Shown here piece by piece: positions 1 through 12,000 of a stretch of 64,000 bases of DNA. The first letter of the stretch is position 1; each line of letters starts with the position of its first letter. The DNA is from Montifringilla adamsi (Eukaryota; Chordata; Aves; Passeriformes; Passeridae). The DNA lies in assembly GCA_017590115.1 (NCBI GenBank), contig JAGGNK010006571.1:558001-622000 (forward strand). The letters run 5' to 3'. Below the pieces are notes generated by a model, which was not told the origin of the DNA, made no database searches, and saw only the letters and a list, made by a program, of their open reading frames with translations. A program made the translations under genes and the position numbers.

Positions 1-627
1 CTGCAACCACAATTCTTCTCCACAGAAACAAGGATGCAGGACAACTGTGGCTGACTTGAGGAGGACTGTGACCTCTGCTAGCTTGGACTTGCCTTCTTAT
101 CCTACCCTCTAGGAGGTGTAGGATCTGTCAGTTGCTGTGGGCTCTGGAGATTTTTCAGGTTGCATAGCCCATCCAGGGAACTACCTTCTGAGAGATGATC
201 TGTGGACATGACACAAGCTAGGTTACCCAGCTGTGCTTCATTCCTAAGGGAGCTCAGACACAGTTTGAGTCTTCCAAAGAGAGAGTTTAAGTCTTCCAAA
301 GAGATTTAATCAGCCTCACTGATCATATGGAAACAGGCTTCTCTTAAGGGAGGCTGAGAGCATTCCATCATTAGAGCGCTAGAGAGAGACACTGGTGTGA
401 AGATGTTAGCAGGGATTGTTCCAGAGATGAAAGAAGCCCCCAAAAAACACCAAAAGGGCTTTTGACCTTGAGTCATATCTTGTCCATCATTCCACTAACT
501 ACAACACAATTGTTTCAACTTGCAGCGTATTTTAGCTCCAATTGTACTTATATTCCAAAGGAGATACGTTCAGAATTATTCCAATAAAATTATGTGTAGT
601 ATGAAGAGAAGCTAGACCTAGCATAGC

Positions 628-702
628 AAAAAAACCCCCAACCCATAAAAACAAAATCAAACAAAACCAGCCAACCAACCAACCAAAAAAAACCCACAAC
701 CA
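628..702. repeat. A/C-rich simple sequence, (CCAA)-like
   Basis: A run made almost only of A and C, including three CCAA units followed by A8 and CCCA. It is low-complexity sequence with no coding content. Similar A/C-rich stretches occur at about 22738-22795 and 62897-62940. Confidence 0.7.
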
Positions 703-790
703 ATGCAAATTAGTAAGACCTGGAATTCACTGTTAATTTCTTAAAGGATCTTATTTCCTGGATAATTCTAAAGACATGTTTTCAAAAACT

Positions 791-846
791 TGGGGTGGGG
801 GGGGTGGGTCCAGGAGTGGGGGGAGAGCAGGGAGGGGAGCAGGAGG
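791..846 (+). repeat. G-rich tract with quadruplex-forming pattern
   Basis: The plus strand carries successive G runs: G4, G8, G3, then G6 after a nine-base loop, followed by more GGG runs. This satisfies the usual four-run G-quadruplex pattern with short loops. There is no gene next to it. Confidence 0.6.
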
Positions 847-3800
847 GCAGTGTCCTCAGACTTTCTAAAACCACAGATGTCAGTAATTTCTGGAGGAACC
901 CAGAGCACCTAGAGTGACTGTGTATCATTGCCCAACCACTTAGTTTCCTGAGATGCTGCTGCTCTCCACCACTGCGCACATTTAGTTCAGTACCAGATCA
1001 CTTCTTCTGTAAAACCTCATAGCACAGCTGAGCTAGCATAGATCACAGGCTTGTACTACAGGACACTTGTCTTCCCATGTGGGCACATCTATATAAATTC
1101 ATTTAAGGCATTGCTATCAGCATCAGTGTTCTCTTCAGATGAAATTCAAAGTGATTTTCTGCACAGCCTCTGATTTAGATTTGTGACCATGGCCAGCTGT
1201 CAGTGACAAATTAGGACAAGATGCAGATAATTTGCTTCATTAGGAAAGACACAGATCAAAGCCTCTTCTATAACAACCACATAAACTCCTTAAAAGCCAT
1301 CTCTTGGTGTTCCTGCACTATACTCTGCTATTTCTTCAGAGAAGGAAATGTCTAGGGTATTTGTGATGATCTGTTCCATGAGAGTGCTGCCTGTGTAATG
1401 TTGTCCAGTGGCTCTCCACCACATTTTGGAAAGATGAACACTCTCCAGCTAATGAGTTATTTTATTTCAGTGATCTCATGTTTAAAGCATCATTTCCTTA
1501 GTCTTAGGCTCTCCCACAGGGTCAGTAAATTCCACATTCAAAGAAGATTTTAATTCCTTGGTGAGTGACAAGCTGGAATGGCAATTTGAGCCCTAATCCC
1601 TCTTTTGAGTGGTGAATGAAGCATCTTGTCATTAGTACATCAGACAGATGCTATCAGAGTCATCATGGGAATAGCAAACACCATTAATCTGAGCCAGCTG
1701 GAAAGCAATAAGGCTTGGAATGGTACTCTCTCCACCCCATCAGCCTGCAGGGAACTGCCAAGCCTTCCCCAGCTCCCTCTTACTGGTACAGCATGAACCA
1801 ATAGAGATATCTTTCTTTTCCTTTCTCTTCCAGCTCTTTTCCTGACTTTAGACTCACCAGTCCCCAATTTACATGGGGAAAGAAATAATTAACTGTTCCC
1901 CTTTATTAATTCCTCATTTACCTCTTGCTTTGAATTGCTTACTTTGACTTTCTACCAAAACATCCTGACATGATTCTCTTCAGCCCCCTTTGCATGCACC
2001 ACTTGGCATCAGCCCAGCAGAAAAAGTGCATTTGGAGAGGCAATGAAACTAGGGAAGGGAAGTTTCAGCAAGGGAAAGGGGTGGGTGAAAAAAATTCCAG
2101 GTGGCAGTTTTTCCCCAAGAACCTTTTGTAATTCTGAGGAGTAACTTCCATCATCTCACCAATTTTGACTCCTGGCATTATCTTGGGTTGAGCAATTCCT
2201 GGGAATTTCGCTTTGAACTTTGGCATACGATCTACAAATCACCCAGCAACAGCCATGAAGCAACAGAGGGCCACCTGTCTCCTACAGTGCCATTGCTCAC
2301 AGTGTGATGGGGAAAGGCTTAGTGACAGCAAGAAGTGTTTATCTCCTCAAATCTCTTGGGCACCCAGCAATAGAAATATCCCCTGCTTTGCCTCTCCAGT
2401 GCTGACTCACTGCCTCTCCTTTGAAGCAGATCTCCCTTTATCTCTCTCCACAGGGAGGCTCTACTTCCGTTTAGTACTGCTGAATTTTTGCTCCTCTTTA
2501 ATGGAGAGATCTCTGCTAACATTATATAGTGTTCAGTCAGGGCTGATTCCTGGTTCATTAAGTCAGGAAAGTGGAGCAGAGGCATGGGATACCTGTGATT
2601 TCAGGAGACACCATCACTGCCAGTGTTTTTCCCCACCTGAGGATCCCACATCTGCATTTCGTGCCTAACCTCTCCCTTTTGCTTTTCTATTTTCTTTTCT
2701 ATACTACCTTTTATTTGCCCATTTTCCATCGGCCTGTCCTCACAGAGACTTATTCAACAGATTCTTAGTAAAGAAAACCAACACAGGTACGATGAATGTG
2801 GACAAGGGTCGGTCTCAGGCCTCCTTTTCTCCTGTTCACAGTGTCACCTCTGCTTCACGCTGAAGTTCTGGAACACTCTACTTTGCCATAACTCATTTTA
2901 AACAACCAACACCACTGTCTGCTCTCTTCAGTGCCTACCTCCCACACTTTTCCTTTTCACAGCTAACTGTGCTCTCCCTCCTCTACCCACCAAGTAACTC
3001 TTCACTTTTTGTCTGCTCCAGCTTGGTCAGACTCCTCCCGCTTCCTTCTTCCCAGGCCTACTGGAAAGATCCTAAAACTCTTCCTGTTCTGTGATCTCTG
3101 CTGCTCCACAAGGAGTCACTGGAGTCACTTTGGTAGCCATAGGTAGCTGCTCACAATATTTAATCTGCAAAAAGTGACAAATGGGTGAGAGTGAGATGTT
3201 ATGCAGAAAGTTAGTTAGGTCTGGGCCTCAGCAGTGTTTTGCAGAGGCAAAAAAGACAGAACTTTATGCCCTCTAGCCCTGCTGCCAGTCACTGCAGTAC
3301 AAGCCCAGTCCCACTTTGCTATGAATAATGATTCCAAGCTGATATAATCTGCCAAGATTGTTTAAGCAAAGCACCCATCTGACAAGGCTATGCAGCTTTA
3401 GCCCAGCTCGGGCTGTGACAGAACAAGTTCATGGTTTTTTGCAACAGCCTTGAGACAGCCAGGCACAGCAGTGGTGTCACCTCTGCCTTGGTGCTACGTA
3501 GCAAAGGGGCATCAGCAAAGGGTGGGCTGGAAAGGAGCAGCAACAAATAATGTTGCTGCAGGACATTGTTATTCCCATTTTTCCAGCTTAGTGGGATTTT
3601 AATGATATGATTTCACAGTTATATCAGCAAAGAAAGTTCTGCCATTTTATTTATTTAGCTTTTCTAGCACTGTTTGTTATACATCACTGTAAAGAGGGAA
3701 TATTTCTTCTGGTTATCACATCTCAAAACACAGGTGTGGTATACAGCCTGTACACATCAGGAGCACCCCTGAGCAGAAGGCCACCTCTACTTTACTTTGC

Positions 3801-5515
3801 CTATGGAACCAGAAGTTGGTTTCATCTGTAGTAGATAACACATGAGTCAGTCTGTCCCTTTCATTTTCACCCAGGGTATATCTGTGTCTCAGAAAGAAAA
3901 ATTTTGAGTGATTTTGGGGATAAATAAGCTGGGTGAGGAAAACAGGGGAAAGGCAGGACAATAACAAGCTCTCAGTCTATTCAAGCCATCCAACAGGATC
4001 AACTTACCTTGCACTGCTAAAGTATCCTGAGCTGCTACCTATCCACTGCTGTCCTACTGACAGCTCACTGCTCTCCAAAGCAGCATCACAGAGCACTGCA
4101 AACTACAATTCTTGCAAATACATACAACAACAGGCAAGCTTATCCCTTCCCCCCACATGTCTTTCTTCTTGCAAACACCCATGCCTAAAAATTACCTTCT
4201 GCTTTTTGCTCAAAGAAGTCAGAGGAAAAAGAAAGGTTTTTTTTCTTTACTGAAGGACATAGGTTTTTTACTTTGGCTTAGCCACCCATCTAAAGTTTCT
4301 TAGCAATTTTCTTATTTTTCTAAGGATTCTGGAAAAATAAAAAGAACTTTAAAGAAATCATCAACAATCTATAAGCTCAACACCTGGAAGTAAAACTGAA
4401 GAACAGTTTATTAGTGCAGTTGGAATGACTTGCAATCCCCCTAACAAATAACATTAGCATAGCTTTGCTGAAGTTCTGGGCAAACTACCAGCCCAGATGT
4501 GAAATTTCCTCATAAGCTCTTAATACATCAGTGGCAAGAAAGGAAGGAAAGAAAATGTATTGCCACAGGTGTCACCATCTGCTCCACTGATGGTCTGAAA
4601 GGGGAACTTTGTTTTGGAGCCTCATTAGCCCATTCCATTCCTCACTTTCTGAAAATTAGCATTCTGTTATTCACTGGGCTTTGATAAACTTCAGTGCCAA
4701 ACATTAGAAACCACAAAATAAGCAAAGTGTGCTGGAGGTTTCTGAAGGTATAAAAAGGAAGCAGGTACCAAATTCCCATTGCTCTTCTCATGGGAGCTCT
4801 GACTAAAGTGCTTTCAGTGGGTCTGCCTTTATTTTTTTTTACCTCAGATAAAATGAAACTAGATTGTTTTGTGTCCCTGTGACAAAACAACCTACCTCAA
4901 AAAATTGTGTCTTCAGTGCACCTTTCTAGAGCCTAAGTTACCACTCCTGGTCTGTGGCAAAACACAATGAAATCTCATTAATTAAAGGTAGGGAGTCCAG
5001 TTTGATCACAACCTGTGTAGGCAGCTACAGCCCTGAATACCAAACTTAGTATGCCTGTGAACGTGGCCAAAATGACTTACAACAAGGCATTCAGATGGAC
5101 TGGACCTGAATCTATTGGTGTAGTCATCTCTATCACATCTTCCATCAATTCTCCAAATTCCATCAAGTTCAAATTCTGGTCAGGCTTCTAGCCCTGAAGC
5201 CTCACTAATCCAGCATAGCAATCATTCAGCTCCTTCCCTAGGGCCTGCTTTGGAGAAAAAATAAGACAAAAAAGCCCTTTCAAGACCCAGCAGCAGAGTT
5301 CCTTGGAGTCAGAGTTTGCAGCTGAGGAAGAGCTGCTCCCCACATTTGTGCTGTACAGAGGGACATATTCTTAAATCAAGTGCACAGTCTCTTACAATGT
5401 ACCATAAATCATAGATGTCCTCCTGCCCGCAGGCCAGAAGGTGGAGGGCATTTTTTTATACTGAGTGCACATTATTTTATGGGAATATTGGCGCTGCTAC
5501 ATATGTATGTCTGGG

Positions 5516-5548
5516 GCAGGGGCGGAGTGGGGGTGGGTGAGGGGAGCA
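5516..5548 (+). repeat. G-rich tract
   Basis: Several runs of three to five G separated by one to four other bases on the plus strand, again matching a loose G-quadruplex pattern. No gene is adjacent. Confidence 0.45.
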
Positions 5549-5950
5549 AGACTGCTTTTCTTTGTCTTTGCTGACTATGGCCTCTACACTAAAAGCCCAT
5601 TCCAATTTAGGAGTCAAAGAAGCTGAGAAAAATTAACAAGATGAAACAGTGGCTGTCTGGTTTAGACACCACAGTAGAAAAACCCCACAACAATAAATGT
5701 GAACATGGCAGAGAGCAATGCAGAAAAAGGAACAGAGTTGAAGAGGCATTTTGTAGATTAAAAACTGTTGCCATAAATATTTAACTGAAACCCATAAAAA
5801 AGCTCCAATTCAGCATGTAAAAAATGTAAGCAAATTGGAGTAGAAGTTAAGCCAGTGTAATATTAAACTGATTAAAGATAACAGATTCTATCAAAATGCT
5901 TGTGCCAGTATTGAGTTTTCTGAGTCTTTCATCTTAGATAGTGTCTTTTA

Positions 5951-6545
5951 CAGAATCACAAAACCACTGCTAAGGCTGGAAGAGACCACAGTGGGTCATC
6001 TGGTCTAATCTCCTTGCTCAAGCAGTGTCATCCCAGAGCTCATTGCAGAGGATTGTATCCAGACACTCCCGGAATACCTTCAGTAAGGGAGACTCCACAG
6101 CTGCTCTGGGTAATATGCTTCAGTCCATGGTCACCTGCACAGTAAAGGAGTTCTTCCCCATATTCACGTGGAACTTTCCACCACTTCCTTCCCACTGCCT
6201 CTTCTCCTATTGCTTGGCACCATGAAGAAGAGCCTGGCTCTGTCCTCTTGACCCCTTCCCTGCAGATACTTATAGACACATATGAGGTCCCCTCTCAGTC
6301 ATCTCTTCTTGAGGCTGAACAGGCCCAGTTGTCCCAGCCTCTCCTTGTAAGAGAGATATTCCAGTCCCTTCATCATCTTTGTTGCCCCTCCGCTGGACCT
6401 GCTCCGGGAGCTTCATGTCTTTCTTGTACAGAGGAATCCAGAACTGGACACGGCACTCCAGATGTGGCCTCACCAGAACTGAATAGAGGAGCAAGATAAC
6501 CTCCCTTGACCTGCTGGCAATGACCTTTTCTAATGCACCCATTTT
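5951..6545 (-). mobile_element. CR1 LINE, 5'-truncated copy, minus strand
   Basis: Read on the minus strand this is the 3' part of a CR1 non-LTR retrotransposon. The decayed end of the reverse-transcriptase frame includes the segment reading around LVRPHLECRVQFW and LYKKDMKLPEQVQRR, then the 3' untranslated part, ending near 5951 in a GTGATTCTGT-like CR1 3' terminus. The frame is shifted and interrupted, so it is dead. CR1 is the dominant LINE of birds and other reptiles. The upper limit is approximate. Confidence 0.9.
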
Positions 6546-8861
6546 TGGTTTTTTTCTTATGAAACAAAATATATAATAAAATGTAACACCTGTCCTACAG
6601 CAAGAGACTGAATTCTCCAAGGAAAATTAATTTTGGCAAAATACTCTTCAGTTTTACAGTCTTTCCCTATCTCAGGGAAAATTTGGCAACACTTTGCCCT
6701 ATTCCCTAAGACATCTGTTCATTCACATAAAAAAACCAAGCTGGACAGGTTTGCCAACCAAGACATTACCTTCAGAAAAACCAAGGCTCTTTTATTTAAA
6801 ATCCACATGAGAAAATAGTGGTAGAGAGTTCAGTTTCACCATCTCTCTCTCATAGCAACCCTGATAAACTGGGCATGAATCCAGGGCTGGGAATTGAATT
6901 TACACTTTAAAGATTACCTGAACAACAAACCTACATTGCTTCCTTCCAGGCAGGTTTGTGCATTGCTATGTTCCCATTCCCTAGAGCTGGGCAGTCACAC
7001 ACCTCAGGTGGCCTGTGCCAGTGCATACAGGCATCTGCAGTTCTCTCCTGGGAAACTGTTCCTCTTCTGCCTGCTGAGAACAGAACCATGCCAGGACTGG
7101 CAGGAAGCACAGAAGTCACTGTCTGGCCCTTCCCTCTGTCTATAAGTCACTGGGAGTCTGCACAGATTGTGCACAAGGGCAGGATAAGGGGAGGCATCAT
7201 GGAACTTCTCCAGTGTGGAGGGACTATTTCTTCCAGCGTGACTGTTGGCAACAATGCCCTGCAGACCTGAAAAGGTTTTCCCTGCACTGGCTGGACCCAG
7301 TAAGAACTGAAGGCTCATCTCTCTGAAAATAATTGATCAAGGAGATGGAAACACAATGTGCAGTGTCCAAACCACAGAATAGCAAAAATCACTGACCAAG
7401 GGCATGAACCAAGGAGCAAAGGAAGATTTTGCATTTTTGCCTCAGAGGTTGGCATGAAATCTTTTTGAAAGACAGGAAATTTTCATTAATACCAACCAGT
7501 GTGTTGCAGAGAGAACTACTTTCTCATGGGACATACAGAGTGCATTGCAGGAAGGAAGGAGTGGTGTGAGGAAAGGGGTTGAAATGGAGGGATGGATGAT
7601 GCACTGCTGGGGATCTGGGACCTGAGGTGGGACCCACATGGTGGGAGACTCCAAAGAGACACCGTGGAGTTCAGACACACATTCAGCTACAACTCCACCA
7701 CAGACTACTTAGGTCCCCAGCTAGCAAAGAACCAGAAGCAATGTGACTTCCTGAAGGAGCTGTCAGGCATGGCTGGCAGCAGCAAACTCAAAAAGAAAAA
7801 ATGTTGTGGGGCAATGGAAACCATGGAGGGGCTGCAACTAGAAAGGCAATATTCTCTGAAAACTCCTTGGGCTCACACATATTTATTTCCGTGAGGGGAA
7901 AATGGGCAATATTCAGTACAGTATTTTAGCCGTATCTATTCCCTCAGCATTACAAATACAGGCAAGATCTCACCACATGGTTTTTGGGAATTATACTGGG
8001 AGGACCCAAAGGAGCTGAAACAGGGTAATGTTCCCCCAGTTGCTAGGAATGGGCTGTAGCTTACCCAATTAAATCACAGCAGAGAGAAACCTGATAATAA
8101 AGGAGTGATTTGAGGAGGTGAGGAGGTAATGTTGGGGGTTGGTTTAGATCAAACTCTGAATTAGGTTCAGTAGGTAGGGCAACTGCCTAAAAATATGAGA
8201 AATGAAGGATTCGCTGCAAGATAATTGTGAAATTATGTGATTTCCTCTAATCTCTTCACTTTAGTCTTGGTTCCCAACTTTTTGCAGCTCCCTTTCTGTT
8301 CATATACATTCCTTTCCATTGTCTTTCCCCTTCCCTTTACCAGCTCTCTTTTCATGAATTCTGAAGAGGATGTTCTGTTTCCAAGAAAATCTTCCAGTCT
8401 TCCAACCCAGAAATAAATAACAGTTAGTTACCTAATATAGTTTAGGTAAACAATATTTACCTAAAATCTTGGAGCTAAAAATCCCACAGCTAAACAATGC
8501 TGAACACAGCTTTAAGGAGATAACTTTTCAGGTGCGGGCAGAGTTTCAATTATTTTTAATCATGTTAATATTGATATAAAAAAATTAAACTTTCAGGTGC
8601 CAGAAAATATTCCACATGAAACTCTAATAATTTTAAGATATATAAGATCAGTGTTAAAAACCTTCTTTACATTTATAGCTTTCAGCATTTGAAAAGCCAT
8701 TTCTAAGCCCCTACTTAGAAGGTAAGTGCAAATACGTAGTGTTATTGCAGAAGAGTTTTACAAAATAGTTTTATGGTTGTAAGAACGTTTTAAGTAATAT
8801 AGTCTGTATTATTTTCTGATTTCCTACCACAATTGATTTTGTTTATTGGCATTAATTTAAC

Positions 8862-9041
8862 CTAAAGATATTTATTCAGCCAGTTGATCATATCCTTTCT
8901 TCCTTCCTCAATATAAGGTTTATCTTGAGGATTGATATCTTCTCTTTTGCGATGCACAAACCCATGTGTCTGTCCAGGGTAAATTTTAACTTCATAATCA
9001 ACTTTACAGTTTTGTTTAAGCTTCTGCTCCAGCAAGGTGAC
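8862..9041 (-). CDS. CMBL: CMBL copy A, last coding exon with catalytic His212
   Basis: 180 bp including the TAG stop at 8862-8864. It carries [15 protein letters not shown] (His212) and the C-terminus WLNKYL. The acceptor AG is at 9042-9043. Confidence 0.94.
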   Translation of the reverse strand, partial: VTLLEQKLKQNCKVDYEVKIYPGQTHGFVHRKREDINPQDKPYIEEGRKDMINWLNKYL

Positions 9042-12000
9042 CTGTAACACAGAACATTCTATGTTGGCTGAGTACAAAGTTAACACATTATATATTTACA
9101 ATCCCAAAACTGTCCTCATTTTTTACTTTTCTGAAAGACAGACATAATTTATCCTTGCACTGTTTTCTCTTCTACTAATTTTATACCTAAATGCATTTCT
9201 GTTACTGCACTTGCTTTATTTAACTAGGCTTTTTTTTCCCCCAGTAAAATACCAGCATGTGACTGCATAAAATGTAAAAAAATATTACATGGATTACTAT
9301 TAATACCTGTAAAGGTGAAAAACCTACTGGTCAGCATCATGAGAAGGTTATCATGTAATGAACACCGTATGAGTTGCTGCTGATAGACCACACATTAAAA
9401 AGACTGGGGCAAGAGCTTGAATTAGAAGTTGAGGGAGGAAGGGCAGAGACAAAATCAGCAGTTCAAAGTGGCTGGAATTTTTGCTAGGAAAGTTAAAGCC
9501 AACATCACTCAAAAACGTGTTTCCCTTTGATCCCCTTAGCAGATAATCATCTTTCTCCAACCATTCTCCACTCAGACTGCAGAGAAAGGCTGTTGACAGA
9601 GTGACAGAAAGGAGAATCTCTGCAGGACAGGGGAAAAAGGAAAAGGATACCACAGGGTCTTTTTAATTCTCCTACAAGTGATTCCATTGGAACAGGCAGA
9701 TTTTATGGACCACTGGTATCACTAAAAATGGTCTCCTATCTTAAACTTGTCGGAAGGCTTTCTCTGGATTCTTGCGCTTTTCCTAGGAACTGAAAATCAC
9801 CCAAATTTTCAAACAGAAAGAGAAAATCCTTTTAGTGTCATGGTAAAACTTTTTGATTTGGGGATAAACAACAAAAATTTGTGTAGAAGTACTGTAAGAG
9901 TTAGTGAAAGAGAAAGGAAAGTACAAATTAGTTGTCTACTTTGTGTTCATTAAAACCAAATTACAAAACAAGCATGAAAAGCATTAAGTGAAATATCTGT
10001 GATGGGAAACTCACCTGCTCCAATGGAATAATGTTATCCTTCTCACCAAAAATGAAGAAGGTAGGATGCAGCAAACTGTGTTTGTCCTCAAAATGGCTGA
10101 TCACTCCTAAGGAAGAAGAAAACATACATACAACAAGTTATGCTACCTAAAGTAGCTAAAACACTACAAAATCTGTACAATGAAACTTCCAATACATTTT
10201 CATCAGTTACAGCTGATCAGTTTGTAGTGGAATTTAACACACTTGGTTTAAAAGTCCTTTTTGTTGTTGAATGTTTGCAATGTCATTAAAGATAATATCA
10301 GTTGTGTGAAAAAAAGAAAAACCAGAGACCAGTTCTGTGGGAAAAATCAGGAAAGAACTGTTACATTTGCCCCATTTTTGTGGCTTGCTTTAAGCCACTG
10401 CTATTGACCACTGTCAGAGACAGGGTTCTGTGAGAGATCGACACTTTGGAACTGCTCACCTCTGGCCTGGGAAGACCATTTTTAAGATAATTGTTACTAT
10501 TCATCATTCCACATAGATGGTTACAATATCAGTGTACATATATTTACATTGATATGATTTCATAACAAATTGACATTGTAATTTTGACTATTCAAATGTA
10601 TTTGAATAAAAGTTACAGTAGAACTAACCAGCTGCCACCCTGGCTACTCTTTTCATTCCTGAGATAATTACAACAAAAAAGTAAAATATTAGCAAGTAAC
10701 ACTGTTGAATGGACTCAACTGATCAGCTTATCAGTGCAGCAAAACAATCCCAATAATCTTTCTGGAAAAATATGTTCCATTTGCTTTCACCTTTAATTAA
10801 TTTAAGTTGGTCTGAGTTCTGTAGAAGTACAGAATTTAATAAGAAAAATATCAAAGGCAGCACAAATGCATTGAGCAATGTGTGACACTACAGGGTTAAA
10901 ACAGAGAGCTAAAAATGGGTTCTATTAGTAATGAGGGATCACTGTCTAAAAGATGCAAAAGATGTGCCTAGAAGCCCTTTTGTCATCGCCACAAAATGAG
11001 TGAGGCCATGGCATTTGGCACTATGTTCACAGTTGTGATCCTTGTCATGCCACTCTTTAAATACATAGATCTTGCTGGGTACGCCTAAGTGTAAAAATGT
11101 GAATGTGCAAAATCAAATCACTTATAGATTATTTATAATAAAATCACCTTGTTCCACTAGAAGTCACACTGAATTTTGTTCCAGCAATAGCCCTAAAGAA
11201 TTGCTTCCTGCACTGGTATTCTGCTCAGAATGCAGCAGGTATTTCAGGCTTACCATAGAGGGACACTCCAGTCTTTAAATGAGGATTTTTCAGCATCAGA
11301 TGTTGCACTGCCGCTCCACCCCAGCAAAACCCAATGACACCAATCTTCTTCGCACCACATTGGTCCTTTAGATACTTGAGCACGACATCAACTTCTCTGA
11401 GACATGAAATGAAAGTGAATTAAGGCTCTAGCCTGCTTCTCTGGACTCTGGTGGCTGCTGCTCAAAGTCTGAGTGGGCATCAGTCTGCTTCTGGGACAAA
11501 GTGACTGTCTTTGTATCACTCCTGGTTTTTCTCTTTCCCTTACTTCTCAAACTGTCTTTATCTCAACCCATGAGTTTTCTTGCTTTGTTTCCCTTATTCT
11601 CTCCCCTGTTCCTCTCGTGGGAGTGACTGAGTGGTAGTCCAGGTTGTTGGCTGCTGGTTGGGGTCAACCCACAATACTACTTTACTAGTACTCATTTCTA
11701 AAATACAAGACAAACTCCAGTGGAGAAGAAAATGAGAAAATCAGTCTTCCTAGATAATTCTTACTAGGACATGAGGTGATTTTATGAACAGTAGTCCAAT
11801 TCATTTCACAAATAGCAGTAGTTATCCCACAGGCAAACACAAATAAAAGTTTGAGACCCACAGCCAGTCAAGAGCATCCTGTTATCGCAAATGTGACTTC
11901 TATGCAAAACATCTCTCACAAGGATGAAAAATATTTTATAAAATTGCAGAAGTAAATTTCCAATTTTTTTTTTTTTTTTGTAAACCAGCAGTTGCTTTAT

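Larger units (their letters stand above)
1..8861. other. Intergenic region left of the CMBL array, no gene recognised
   Basis: No open frame here looks like a known protein or carries splice-bounded exons. It contains A/C-rich simple sequence at about 628-702, G-rich tracts at 791-846 and 5516-5548, and one CR1 LINE copy at about 5951-6545. The part just below 8862 must include the 3' untranslated region of CMBL copy A, which is transcribed leftward. A minus-strand AATAAA lies at 8842-8847, probably too close to the stop codon to be the main poly(A) signal. CCT5, which I recall as the neighbour on this side in mammals, is not visible. Confidence 0.6.

Noticed and set aside
2213..2668. 151-codon plus-strand open frame
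   Set aside because: Composition is non-coding in character, no motif recognised, and overlapping frames of similar size exist on both strands.
1..8861. Exons of CCT5 or ATPSCKMT, expected by mammalian synteny
   Set aside because: No matching coding segments were recognised; they may lie beyond the left edge.
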